Shown here in pieces: positions 25,238 through 33,679 of a stretch of DNA of 40,671 bases. Origin of the DNA: JAEUTH01 sp044230205. GTDB taxonomy: Bacteria > Bacteroidota > Bacteroidia > AKYH767-A > OLB10. The translations under genes were made by a program, and so were the position numbers. Position 1 is the stretch's first letter. Each line of letters starts with the position of its first letter. The notes below the pieces were generated by a model. The model saw only the letters and a list, made by a program, of their open reading frames with translations, had not been told where the DNA came from and made no database searches. The DNA lies in NCBI GenBank assembly GCA_044230205.1, contig JBGARN010000023.1, forward strand, positions 1 through 40,671. The letters run 5' to 3'.

Positions 25238-25268
25238 AAGGCCACGCAATGCGTGGCCTTTTCTTTTT
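25238..25268. terminator. Intrinsic terminator of the mini-histone gene
   Basis: AAGGCCACGC (25238-25247) and GCGTGGCCTT (25251-25260) form a perfect hairpin with AAT loop, then TTCTTTTTTA. It also ends the minus-strand gene at 25316 on the other side. Confidence 0.9.
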
Positions 25269-25315
25269 TATACCTGTTAATGTTATTAGCTTCCCTGCCT
25301 GCTCCCGTCCTTGAA

Positions 25316-28300
25316 TTAAGGTTTATAAACTATTTTGGATATTATTTGACGGCCGCCAACCAATAATTTTACAACATAAATTCCAGGAGAATACTCTTTC
25401 AAGGAAATTGTATTTGACTCCCCTGTTAATTCATCCTCAAAAAGTAATTGTGCCATTGCACTATAAAGCTGCAACTTAACAGGCTCATTAAACTGACCCG
25501 GCAATTTAACCTGAAGTAAATCTTCAACAGGGTTTGGATAAATAAAAACACCTGATTCGTTTTCATCATTTATTGAATTGATAATGTTGATATCAATTGC
25601 GAGTTCAACAGTATCACCTGAACAACCATTCGGATCTGTTTCAATTAATTGTATTAAACCCGAACCTGCATTTCCCCAACTTATTACAATGGAGTCATTA
25701 TAAACTGTGTAGGTACCTCCGCTGATAATCCATTGCAAAGTATTACCTGGTGAAGCTGTGTAATAATACGTTGTTGTTTGAAGTGGGACTACAGCAGTAT
25801 CTCCTATAATCGAATTAGCTGTTGGCGTAATTCCAATGGTAAGTATTACAGGTACAAAATCACTATAGCAATCATAATTATTTGTGTTGATATACAAAGT
25901 GTCACTTACCGGATTTGGAATATGATAAAACGATGCATTGGTTAAAAATGGAGCCGATGTGCTGTCGTTATACCAGTTATAGTATGACGATGTTGCACCC
26001 TGAGGAAAAATAAAAATTTCATTATTACTGCATTGATAGAAATCAGATATAACAGGAGCTAATGGTTTTGTTGTTTTATTGATGATGATTCTTATTCTGT
26101 CTGATTCACATGTTCCATATACTGCTGCAACATAATAAGTGTCAGCCGCGGTGATTGGTGGTGTTATATAAAACGAATCGGATGAAAGCACAGTAGTACT
26201 TGTATCACTATTATACCAATGATACTGAGTTGCGCCATTTGCTATTAACTTTGCAGCTGACGAATCGCATACATAATAATAAGGTTTAACTATAGGGGCC
26301 TTAACCCATTGTCCATTGCATTGGTTTACATAAACCGATGCGTAACCATCATTACAACAACCATACTTAACCACTACATTGTAATCTCCGCTTTGTGTAA
26401 TAATTATAATACTAGAATTAGCACCCGGTATATTTGTATATCCATTTCTCCATTGATATAAATATTGCGGATTATATTCAGTAAATAAAGTGTCGTTAGA
26501 TTGCCATATGCTAGTTACCGGATTATCAAAAACTCTGAGTGCTGTCGGAACCGAAACTGAAACAGGTGTAGTTTTAGTTGCACGCATTCTAACTTTATAT
26601 CGACCCGCTTTAATATCACTATTCACTTTAAAAGGTAAATAGCCACCTGCAGTATCACTTTTAGATACTCCAATTGTTATTGCATCATTAAAATCAACTC
26701 CGGTTGTATCCATCTCCACCACAAAAACATTTCCTGTGTCTATTTGAACATTTGCTGCAATAACCGGTATGGTGGTAAAATTACCTCCTTTACATATATC
26801 TGAAAAATCATTCAGCAGTTTTAAAGGCTCATATCGCGCACGGTAATCACCACTACCCACCATGTAGCCATTATAGTTATCATAAAAAGTGATATCGTTA
26901 ATAGTTCCAAAATTATTGGACTTGTAGGTCCATGTTGATCCGCCATCTTTTGTAACATAAAAAATTCCCGACTCACCTGCAATGAATCCATTTAATGTAT
27001 CGTAAAATGCAATTGCACTCAAATAAGAGGTTGAAGGCAAAGTAATCGTTGTCCAGGTTACTCCGCCATCCAGTGTTTTTAGTAACGTCCCATGTTCACC
27101 AATTGCAAAACCTTTAAGCGGATTAAGAAAATATATTTTTAAAAGGTAATAGCTGGTTCCTGAGGTTTGACTCGTAAAAGATGCCCCACCATTCACTGTC
27201 TTAGAAATAGTTCCCTGGGCACCACACCTGTATCCGATTAATGGTGTAATGAAAAATATATCGTGATGACCATAATAACTTGGATTAGGAAATGAATCTG
27301 TAATCCATGTGGTTCCGCCATCACTTGTTCTTGTTGTAGTGTAATTGGTTCCTACTGCAATTCCATTATTAGCATCAAAGAAATGAATGGAACGAAGCAA
27401 GGCTGTGCAATGCGTATTTTGCCATGTCCAGCTATTACCTCCGTCAGTAGTTTTAAAAACTGAACCATAGTATCCACTTGCCCAACCGGTATCTGTATTC
27501 AGAAAAAATGCATCAAACATTTTAGTATTACTATAAGGGTAGTTGAATGGATGTGTTGCAGTCCAGGTTAAGCCACCATCAGTTGTTTTACGCATCACTT
27601 CACCTACTGCATAACCGGTATCTTTCGTTGGAAACTCAACACTCTGTAATTCCTGGCCCAGGTTATACCACGTATCACCACCGTCTAAAGTCTTATAAAA
27701 AATACTTTGGGCAGCAAAATACCCGATACTGTCATTCCGGAATTTGATATCCATCACATTATTATTGTAGGTTGAAAGAACAAAAGGTGTCCAGCTAAGC
27801 CCTCCATCTGTGGTCTTCCGAACAGTTCCTGAATCACCTACAATAAATCCTTTATCACCATTTAAAAAATCAACTCCATTTAATTTTACGGTTACCCCGG
27901 TATTAATTCCGATCCAGCTAACCCCTGCATCAGTTGATTTTAAAAGCGTACCGTTAGTACCTGAAATAAATAAAGTATCATTTCCAACAAAATCAATATC
28001 CGTTAGTCGTTGTGTTGTGTTGGTATTTAAGATAGTCCAGGAATTGGCATTATCGGTTGATTTAATCGCAACTCCATTATCACCAACTGCATACAGTGTA
28101 TGGTCAGGTGTATAAATAATTCTCCGGAGTGTTTGTGTTGTACCACTTGTGTTTAGTATTGTCCAATTTCGTCCATTATTATATGTGCGTAATACTTTTC
28201 CATTTTGCCCTACAACAAAACCGGTATCAACATTGAAAAACTTTACACTGAAAAGTGAATCAGCCGTTCCGCTTGTTTGGTCTACCCAGCTACCAAAAAT

Positions 28301-28606
28301 ATCGCATGACTCATTTTTACGAATCGTTCCGTTTTTACCAACAACAAAACAATTGGCACGAGCTGGCGCATCACCACCGTATAAATATAAAATGGTATAA
28401 CAGTAACCTGTCCAGTATATTTCACCGTTAGTGGTACCTCTTATCGAACATTGCCCTACATTATATACTTCTTCAGAATCACCAAAGAAAATTTCCTGCG
28501 GCTGATAGGTGGATGTCCCGTAAGTAACTGTTGAAAAATTAGTTTGAGCAAATAATAAATACGGAAAATAAGCTGATAAAATCAGCAGCAATAATTTTGT
28601 TTTCAT
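25316..28606 (-). CDS. Large T9SS-secreted YCF48/BNR-repeat protein with Ig-like region
   Basis: 1096 aa. Signal peptide KTKLLLLILSAYFPYLLFAQ. Residues ~100-620 hold about a dozen repeats of the form (T/S)xDGGxxW with GYAVG/GFIVG lead-ins (for example KTTDGGLSWTPF, KTTDGGNSWTWQN), the signature of YCF48/BNR-type propellers. Residues ~640-1000 are a series of Ig-like segments (CDSSAAKLIANGATQYHWYN, CSNNEIFIFPQGATSSYYNW). The last ~75 residues (IYPNPVEDLLQV ... SPGIYVVKL ... SKIVYKP) form a T9SS sorting domain. It lies 35 bp after fabG on the same strand and may be co-transcribed. Surface-exposed; ligand unknown. Confidence 0.88.
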   Translation of the reverse strand: MKTKLLLLILSAYFPYLLFAQTNFSTVTYGTSTYQPQEIFFGDSEEVYNVGQCSIRGTTNGEIYWTGYCYTILYLYGGDAPARANCFVVGKNGTIRKNESCDIFGSWVDQTSGTADSLFSVKFFNVDTGFVVGQNGKVLRTYNNGRNWTILNTSGTTQTLRRIIYTPDHTLYAVGDNGVAIKSTDNANSWTILNTNTTQRLTDIDFVGNDTLFISGTNGTLLKSTDAGVSWIGINTGVTVKLNGVDFLNGDKGFIVGDSGTVRKTTDGGLSWTPFVLSTYNNNVMDIKFRNDSIGYFAAQSIFYKTLDGGDTWYNLGQELQSVEFPTKDTGYAVGEVMRKTTDGGLTWTATHPFNYPYSNTKMFDAFFLNTDTGWASGYYGSVFKTTDGGNSWTWQNTHCTALLRSIHFFDANNGIAVGTNYTTTRTSDGGTTWITDSFPNPSYYGHHDIFFITPLIGYRCGAQGTISKTVNGGASFTSQTSGTSYYLLKIYFLNPLKGFAIGEHGTLLKTLDGGVTWTTITLPSTSYLSAIAFYDTLNGFIAGESGIFYVTKDGGSTWTYKSNNFGTINDITFYDNYNGYMVGSGDYRARYEPLKLLNDFSDICKGGNFTTIPVIAANVQIDTGNVFVVEMDTTGVDFNDAITIGVSKSDTAGGYLPFKVNSDIKAGRYKVRMRATKTTPVSVSVPTALRVFDNPVTSIWQSNDTLFTEYNPQYLYQWRNGYTNIPGANSSIIIITQSGDYNVVVKYGCCNDGYASVYVNQCNGQWVKAPIVKPYYYVCDSSAAKLIANGATQYHWYNSDTSTTVLSSDSFYITPPITAADTYYVAAVYGTCESDRIRIIINKTTKPLAPVISDFYQCSNNEIFIFPQGATSSYYNWYNDSTSAPFLTNASFYHIPNPVSDTLYINTNNYDCYSDFVPVILTIGITPTANSIIGDTAVVPLQTTTYYYTASPGNTLQWIISGGTYTVYNDSIVISWGNAGSGLIQLIETDPNGCSGDTVELAIDINIINSINDENESGVFIYPNPVEDLLQVKLPGQFNEPVKLQLYSAMAQLLFEDELTGESNTISLKEYSPGIYVVKLLVGGRQIISKIVYKP

Positions 28607-28641
28607 GTTTAAAAAATAAGGTATAAAATTGAGACTAACAC

Positions 28642-29390
28642 TTAAGTTAGCATGCCACCATCTACATTTATTACTTGCCCGGTGATATAGGATGACCAGT
28701 CTGATGCAAGAAAAACAACTAAGTTAGCTACATCATCCGGAGTACCACCCCGCTTCAGCGGAATTGCTTCGCGCCATTGCTTTACAGTCTCAGGATTTAA
28801 TGCATCAGTCATCTCGGTTTCAATAAAGCCAGGCGCAATAGCATTGCACCTGATATTACGTGAACCCAATTCCAATGCAACTGATTTGGTAAAACCAATA
28901 ATCCCTGCTTTAGAAGCTGCATAATTGGCCTGCCCTGCATTGCCTTTTACACCAACTACACTGCTTATATTAATGATTGAACCCGACTTTTGCTTGAGTA
29001 GCTGCCTTTGAACCGCTTTGGTAATGTTAAAAACTGATTTAAGATTGGTGGCAATCACTTCATCAAAATGCTGCTCGGTCATTCGCATTAGTAAATTATC
29101 ACGAGTAATCCCGGCATTATTAACTACTATATCAATGGTGGGAAATTGTGCTAAAATAATTGCCATCAAATCTTCGGCCGCTTTAAAATCAGCAGCATTT
29201 GATTGATAACCTATTGCCTGAACACCATAGGCAAGTAATTCATTGCGCAGCACATTTGCTTTATCAACTGATGAATTAAATGTAAAAACAACATTTGCAC
29301 CTTGCTCAGCAAGTTTGTGAACTATGCCACGTCCGATTCCGCGTGAGGCACACCGGTAACCAATGCCGTTTTACCTTGTAATAATTTCAT
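28642..29390 (-). pseudogene. fabG: 3-oxoacyl-[ACP] reductase FabG, frameshifted in the nucleotide-binding motif
   Basis: The translation begins at ATG 29390 as MKLLQGKTALVTG, then goes out of frame; the body from the next codon reads ASRGIGRGIVHKLAEQGANV and continues to 28642. The cause is a 2-nt insertion: GGTGTGCC where GGTGCC restores TGASRGIG, the NAD(P)-binding loop. Downstream it is a full SDR: NNAGI, SSVVG, catalytic Y-ASK (ANYAASKAG), and APGFIETEMTD. The restored length (~247 aa) equals typical FabG. Fatty-acid synthesis reduction step; normally conserved, so a sequencing error or a redundant paralogue is likely. Without N-terminal motif the product from an internal start would be inactive. 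Confidence 0.85.
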
Positions 29391-29474
29391 AATACTTCAG
29401 GGATTAATAATGGATGTTCTTCTTAATTTACAGCACTAAAATTTTAATGATTAAAATTCGATATTAAAATTTTC

Positions 29475-29504
29475 TTTGCACATATTAGTTTAAATCTATT
29501 TTTG
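29475..29504 (+). promoter_or_regulatory. Bacteroidota-type promoter of the outer-membrane protein gene
   Basis: TTTG (29475-29478), 18-nt spacer, TATTTTTG (29497-29504). The predicted start ~29511 gives a 23-nt leader to ATG 29534. Confidence 0.65.
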
Positions 29505-29533
29505 CCAAATATAACTCTTAAACAAAATAAGAC

Positions 29534-30241
29534 ATGAAAAAATTCTTCCTCTCATTTGCCTTGTTATTTGCTACTTATTTTACTTATGCACAAATTGAAG
29601 TTGGTGTGACTGGCGGATATGGTACTACCTGGTTGCTGAATAAAAGTATTTCAGACAGTCCCGATATTGATTACAAACCTTCATTTGCCGGCTATTATGG
29701 TTTACAAGGCACATTATTTATAAATAATCAAATTGGTTTTGGTCTTGAACTGAATTTTGCAACTATTAAACAAGGCTATGAAGCACAAGATAATGGCGAC
29801 TTTACTGCTACCGAACGTATTAAATTTACTGAAATTCCTTTGTTATTAAAGCTAAAATCTGAAGGTGGATTTTATTTTGAAGTAGGACCAAAATTCAGCA
29901 TTGTAGGTAAAGCTACACAGGATGTAGAAGCTGGCGGTGTAAAAGAAGATGATGTTGATATTAAAGCTGGAGTTAATGGTTCAATGATTTCCGGACTAAT
30001 TGGATTTGGTGGCCGCTTTAATTTAACTGATAATATTGATCTTAGTGTTGGATTAAGAATTTGTGGCAACTTCAATAATATCAATAAAGAGTTGACAAAA
30101 GCTGAACTTAATAATGAAGATGTTGGCATTTCATGTTTGTATGGTAATATAGACAAGAATGGAGATGAGAACTACATTAAAACCTGGGCATTAACCGGGT
30201 CGTTGAATTTTGGCTTAACATATCGTATTGGCGGAGAGTAA
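29534..30241 (+). CDS. Outer-membrane beta-barrel (porin-family/OmpA-like) protein
   Basis: 235 aa. Signal peptide MKKFFLSFALLFATYFTYAQ. The mature part alternates hydrophobic and polar residues with aromatic girdles: EVGVTGGYGTTWLL, QIGFGLELNFATIKQGYE, IKFTEIPLLLKLKSEGG, GFGGRFNLTDNIDLSVGLRI, ending ALTGSLNFGLTYRIGGE, consistent with an 8- to 10-stranded barrel of the outer-membrane beta-barrel (PorT-like) type common in Bacteroidota. Substrate or role unknown. It has its own promoter and a strong terminator. Confidence 0.85.
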   Translation: MKKFFLSFALLFATYFTYAQIEVGVTGGYGTTWLLNKSISDSPDIDYKPSFAGYYGLQGTLFINNQIGFGLELNFATIKQGYEAQDNGDFTATERIKFTEIPLLLKLKSEGGFYFEVGPKFSIVGKATQDVEAGGVKEDDVDIKAGVNGSMISGLIGFGGRFNLTDNIDLSVGLRICGNFNNINKELTKAELNNEDVGISCLYGNIDKNGDENYIKTWALTGSLNFGLTYRIGGE

Positions 30242-30262
30242 ATTTTTCTATATTTTATTAAT

Positions 30263-30302
30263 AAAATTCCCTGTTTGTTTTGAAAACAATCAGGGAATTT
30301 TT
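30263..30302 (+). terminator. Intrinsic terminator of the outer-membrane protein gene
   Basis: AAATTCCCTG pairs with CAGGGAATTT, with an inner TTGTTTT-G-AAAACAA stem; a T-run follows. It lies ~22 bp after the stop. Confidence 0.88.
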
Positions 30303-30490
30303 GTTCGAAAAGCAATGTGCCTAATAATTAAAATCAACCAACTTAAATTTTGCAGCATAAGCTTCAATGAAAAAATAAATTTTACCAATGCAAAATAGCT
30401 ACATAATGAAAGTATAATAAAAGATAATTTATTCGGCTAATTTGTATAACACATAAGAGAATTCTATTTTTATTTAAGCTAGGCACATTC

Positions 30491-30531
30491 AAAAAAAGCC
30501 GGGTTTATCAAATGATAAGCCCGGCTTTTTT
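30491..30531. terminator. Terminator of the universal-stress gene, bidirectional
   Basis: Near-perfect 19-bp hairpin with one G-U pair: AAAAAAGCCGGG-TTTATCA with TGATAAGCCCGGCTTTTTT. Flanking A and T runs permit both directions. It lies 22 bp past the stop of 30553-31437 (minus strand). The stretch 30303-30490 is AT-rich and holds nothing I recognise. Confidence 0.9.
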
Positions 30532-30552
30532 CAATTTTGTGTTTTCTAATAA

Positions 30553-31437
30553 TTAATATCCTACCGTAATATTTGATGCATCAATTTCGCGAGGTGCAAC
30601 ACTCATTACCGGTATTTTACTGCGATTTATGATTGCATTAGCAAATGCACCTAATGATGTACCTGTCAAACTGAATTCCTGTTCAGTCATAATTAAAATA
30701 ATGTCAATGTCTTTTTCAGATGCATATTTAAGTGTGGCTGAAGCAACATCTTTTTCCTGCGAATAGTACGTATCGTATGAAATATTGTGCTGAGCCAGAA
30801 AATCTTCGGTGTGCTCTATTTTAATTCTGAATTTAGAAAGATATTCCTCTTTTGCATTACGGGGTTCAAACGCTATAATATGAACGTGAGCTCCATAAGC
30901 TTCGGCAATAGTAATTACATATGGAACCTTTTCACGTGAATTTGGAGTATCGTCAATAGGAACCAGTATAGATGAGAAACCAAGTTTTTTGGCATGTGTT
31001 TGCACAGAAATTACCGGGCAAGGCGCTTCAGCAATTACCCGAACGGTATTAGTTCCAACAACATGATCCTGCGGACCGCTAACACCATGCGCACCCATAA
31101 TTATGAGATCAGCATGCCACTGCTTTGCACTGTATGCTATCTTTTTATAAATTCTTCCAACTTCAGTGGCAACAGTTACACTAACCCCGGCTTCGGCATG
31201 AATCCTGTCAGCCATTTCTTTGAGCTTTTCATCGGAAGCAGTTTCAATCTTTTTTTCGAAACCACTGAAAGCATGACTTATTGCCGAAGTAAATGATGAT
31301 GTTTCAACCACATGCAACAACTTAATTTCAGCTCGTAATAACTTGGCCATAAATACAGCATGTTCAAGAGCCAGATTTGAAGTCTCTGAGAAATCGATGG
31401 GGATGAGAATTTTCTCAATTTTTGATTTTGGTTGCAT
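30553..31437 (-). CDS. Universal stress protein, two tandem UspA domains
   Basis: 294 aa. Residues ~5-148 and ~152-287 are two UspA domains. The first shows ILIPIDFSETSNLALEHAVF and the ATP-loop IIMGAHGVSGPQDHVVGTNT followed by CPVISVQT; the second has SSILVPIDDTPNSREKVPYV with no clear G-2x-G-9x-G loop, near the C-terminus ILIMTEQEFSLTGTSLGAFA. Such proteins bind ATP and respond to stress or starvation; the exact role is unknown. Adjacent to a second, damaged family member (31535-32303) with 97 bp between them. Confidence 0.93.
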   Translation of the reverse strand: MQPKSKIEKILIPIDFSETSNLALEHAVFMAKLLRAEIKLLHVVETSSFTSAISHAFSGFEKKIETASDEKLKEMADRIHAEAGVSVTVATEVGRIYKKIAYSAKQWHADLIIMGAHGVSGPQDHVVGTNTVRVIAEAPCPVISVQTHAKKLGFSSILVPIDDTPNSREKVPYVITIAEAYGAHVHIIAFEPRNAKEEYLSKFRIKIEHTEDFLAQHNISYDTYYSQEKDVASATLKYASEKDIDIILIMTEQEFSLTGTSLGAFANAIINRSKIPVMSVAPREIDASNITVGY

Positions 31438-31534
31438 ATACTAAAGGTGTTTTTTAATCTGCGAAATGTATAATTTATTCTTAAATGTTCAATCCAAGTT
31501 TTGTGTTTATGCAAATTACAGTCCAATAATACCA

Positions 31535-32303
31535 CTAATATTCATAATCATATGCCCTTTTCTTTGCTTTAATGGACATTACGGGAATATCTGAACTATT
31601 AATAATCTCCTGGGCTGCCGAACCTAAAAACCATTCTGCTATTTCAGGCTCAGCCTGCGAAATAATAACTATTAAATCCGCATCGGCACCCTTCGCATAA
31701 TCCAATACAGAGCGGGCAATATCATTACTGTTTATAATTTTCGAAACCACCTCTACACCGGCATCAATAATAAATTGCTATGGTTTTATCCACCTTATCC
31801 CTTGACTCTCTTGATAAATCGAGAGGTAAAACTATGCGCTTACACCCCTTATGGTGTACTTTTCCCTTTATTGAAATTACCGGGCAATTGGCTTCATTAA
31901 TTACACGCATGGCGTTGGAGCCAATAAATCGCTTCTTTATTCCTTCTGGCCCATTAGTTCCCATTATTATAAAAACAGTGTTCAAGTCATTGGCAACCCG
32001 TACAATTTCATCGTAAATTTTACCTGAGGTAATTAGCGTATTTACTTTTAATCCTGATTCTTGTTTTACCTGTTCGGCAAGTGTATTTAGCCTGTTCTGA
32101 GCCTCCTGGTTTAATTTTCCTTCATATTCATCATTTCCGGTAAATACGCCCTTTAGTTTATGTAAAAAATCTTCATCGATAACATGTAAAAGTGTAAGTT
32201 CCGAATTATACAAATGACCTATATTATAGCTTTGGCTTACTGCAATTAAAGATTGTTCAGAAAAATCAACAGGTATTAAAATGTGGTTACTTTTAGTGTT
32301 CAT
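31535..32303 (-). pseudogene. Universal stress protein with internal deletion in the second UspA domain
   Basis: The first frame (ATG 32303) codes a full N-terminal UspA domain (HILIPVDFSEQSLIAVSQSY; IMGTNGPEGIKKRFIGSNAM) and starts the second (IVLPLDLSRESRDKVDKTIA), then stops at 31764. The C-terminal half continues in another frame as QFIIDAGVEVVSKIINSNDI to 31535. Between them the usual ~30 residues (the strand after KVDK and the helix before QFI) are missing, so ~90-100 bp not a multiple of three were lost around 31766-31780. This is a real structural lesion rather than a simple indel. Paralogue of the intact 30553 gene. Confidence 0.85.
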
Positions 32304-32322
32304 AGTAATTATAATGTGGGGA

Positions 32323-32353
32323 CAAAATTAATCTTTGATTGCTCATTGAACAA
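32323..32353 (-). promoter_or_regulatory. Bacteroidota-type promoter of the damaged universal-stress gene
   Basis: On the minus strand, TTG (complement of 32351-32353), 20-nt spacer, TAATTTTG (complement of 32323-32330). ATG 32303 lies ~13 nt beyond the predicted start. Confidence 0.6.
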
Positions 32354-32445
32354 TTACCATGAAGTTATTATTAAAATTATTTGAACATTTCAAAGGCTGT
32401 TATAAATCCGGTACATTTACACACACAATGCAAAAGTGCTTTCAT

Positions 32446-32475
32446 TGTAAGTTCATAGAATGCAGGTTACTTTTG
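32446..32475 (+). promoter_or_regulatory. Bacteroidota-type promoter of the DUF1573 pair
   Basis: TTG (32446-32448), 19-nt spacer, TACTTTTG (32468-32475). The predicted start is ~28 nt before ATG 32510. Confidence 0.62.
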
Positions 32476-32509
32476 ACACTATCAAAATCACTTAATAATT
32501 CAGTTAAAA

Positions 32510-32995
32510 ATGAAAAAAACGTTTATAAACCTTATTTTCTTTTTTGCAATGGTAACCTTTGCGTATGCGCAGGATGAAAAGGTTGCTGCAACTCCTGATA
32601 ATTCCAACAATCCCAATGCTCCTGAAATAACTTTTGAAGAGGAATTGCATGATTTTGGAACCCTACCTTATGCAGGTAACGGAGTTTTTGATTTTAAATT
32701 TACCAACACCGGTAAAGAGCCTTTGGTAATTTCGAATGCACGCGGTTCATGCGGGTGTACTGTACCTAAATGGCCAAAAGAGCCAATAATGAAAGGACAG
32801 ACGGGAAGTATTAACGTTAGTTATGATACAAAGCGCACGGGTCCGTTTACTAAAACCGTAACTATTAATTCAAATGCAAAAACGGCAACAAAGGTAATTA
32901 CAATTAAAGGCACTGTTTTAAGCCAGGAAGAAACAGAGAATCAGTCTCCGCTTAAAAAGAACAGTTCTTTTTCCCCACTAGAAAAGTCGAATTAG
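32510..32995 (+). CDS. DUF1573 domain secreted protein, first copy
   Basis: 161 aa. Signal peptide KKTFINLIFFFAMVTFAYAQ, then a DUF1573 Ig-like domain (ASH/choice-of-anchor type): EELHDFGTLPYAGNGVFDFK, FTNTGKEPLVISNARGSCGC followed by TVPKWPKEP, and VTINSNAK. Exported to the periplasm or surface; the Cys pair SCGC is conserved. It shares the block GKEPLVI...SCGCTVP.WPKEP with the next gene (33035), 39 bp downstream, so this is a tandem duplicate pair in one operon. Function unknown. Confidence 0.9.
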   Translation: MKKTFINLIFFFAMVTFAYAQDEKVAATPDNSNNPNAPEITFEEELHDFGTLPYAGNGVFDFKFTNTGKEPLVISNARGSCGCTVPKWPKEPIMKGQTGSINVSYDTKRTGPFTKTVTINSNAKTATKVITIKGTVLSQEETENQSPLKKNSSFSPLEKSN

Positions 32996-33034
32996 TATAA
33001 AATAAACATCAGTAATCTTTAACAAAACAAAAAA

Positions 33035-33526
33035 ATGAAAAAATGTTTTCTATTAGCATCAGCCCTAATGTGCGCTGTTGCATTCTCTAACGGTCAGGCT
33101 ACAAGCACCCTTTCTACTACATCAACTCAAACACAGTCTGCTACTTCTGCCGATGCCAAAGTTGAAAACAAAAATCAGGCTGAATTTAAGTTTGATGTTT
33201 TGGAATACAATTATGGGACAATTAAGCAGGGCGAATCTGTTACCTACAACTTTAAGTTTACAAACATTGGTAAAGAGCCTTTGGTTATTACCAGCGCACA
33301 TGGATCATGCGGCTGTACTGTACCTGATTGGCCAAAAGAACCAATTAAAAAAGGTGACAAAGGTGAAATAAAGGTTACTTTCAATTCAGCCGGTAAAATG
33401 GGACCTCAGGACAAAACTGTAACCATTAACTCCAATGCAAAAACAAATCCTTTGATATTACATATTAAAGGTAATGTTGATAAACCAGCTGAGCAAGCTC
33501 CTGCAACTCCTACTGACGCTCATTAA
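33035..33526 (+). CDS. DUF1573 domain secreted protein, second copy
   Basis: 163 aa. Signal peptide KKCFLLASALMCAVAFSNGQ, a ~35-residue Ser/Thr/Gln-rich linker, then a DUF1573 domain: FKFDVLEYNYGTIKQGESV, FKFTNIGKEPLVITSAHGSC, GCTVPDWPKEP, KTVTINSNAK. The C-terminus is Pro/Ala-rich. Closely related to the first copy in the domain but not in linker or signal peptide. A strong terminator (33554) closes the operon. Confidence 0.9.
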   Translation: MKKCFLLASALMCAVAFSNGQATSTLSTTSTQTQSATSADAKVENKNQAEFKFDVLEYNYGTIKQGESVTYNFKFTNIGKEPLVITSAHGSCGCTVPDWPKEPIKKGDKGEIKVTFNSAGKMGPQDKTVTINSNAKTNPLILHIKGNVDKPAEQAPATPTDAH

Positions 33527-33553
33527 GCAGTAAGAATATTAAATTCTATATTT

Positions 33554-33588
33554 GCGCCCCTGATTGTTTTATCAGGGGCGTTCTTATT
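33554..33588 (+). terminator. Intrinsic terminator of the DUF1573 operon
   Basis: CGCCCCTGAT (33555-33564) and ATCAGGGGCG (33571-33580), then TTCTTATTT. A TATATTTG (33547-33554) overlaps its left edge and could be a -7 box for the aminotransferase gene, though no -33 box is seen. Confidence 0.85.
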
Positions 33589-33679
33589 TAATAAGCATCG
33601 GTTGTAAGATTCTGAAATACGGAATCTCAAAGCCAAAACCCAAACTTCGAAACCCAAAACTTTTAACTCGAAACATAAT

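Noticed and set aside
25083..25280. 65-codon Leu/Lys/Arg-rich ORF in the mini-histone region
   Set aside because: It is a shifted reading of the KKAA repeat, running through the terminator; the ATG 25118 frame is the plausible one.
32359..32577. 72-codon plus ORF over the DUF1573 promoter
   Set aside because: It overlaps the promoter and the start of the DUF1573 gene in another frame.
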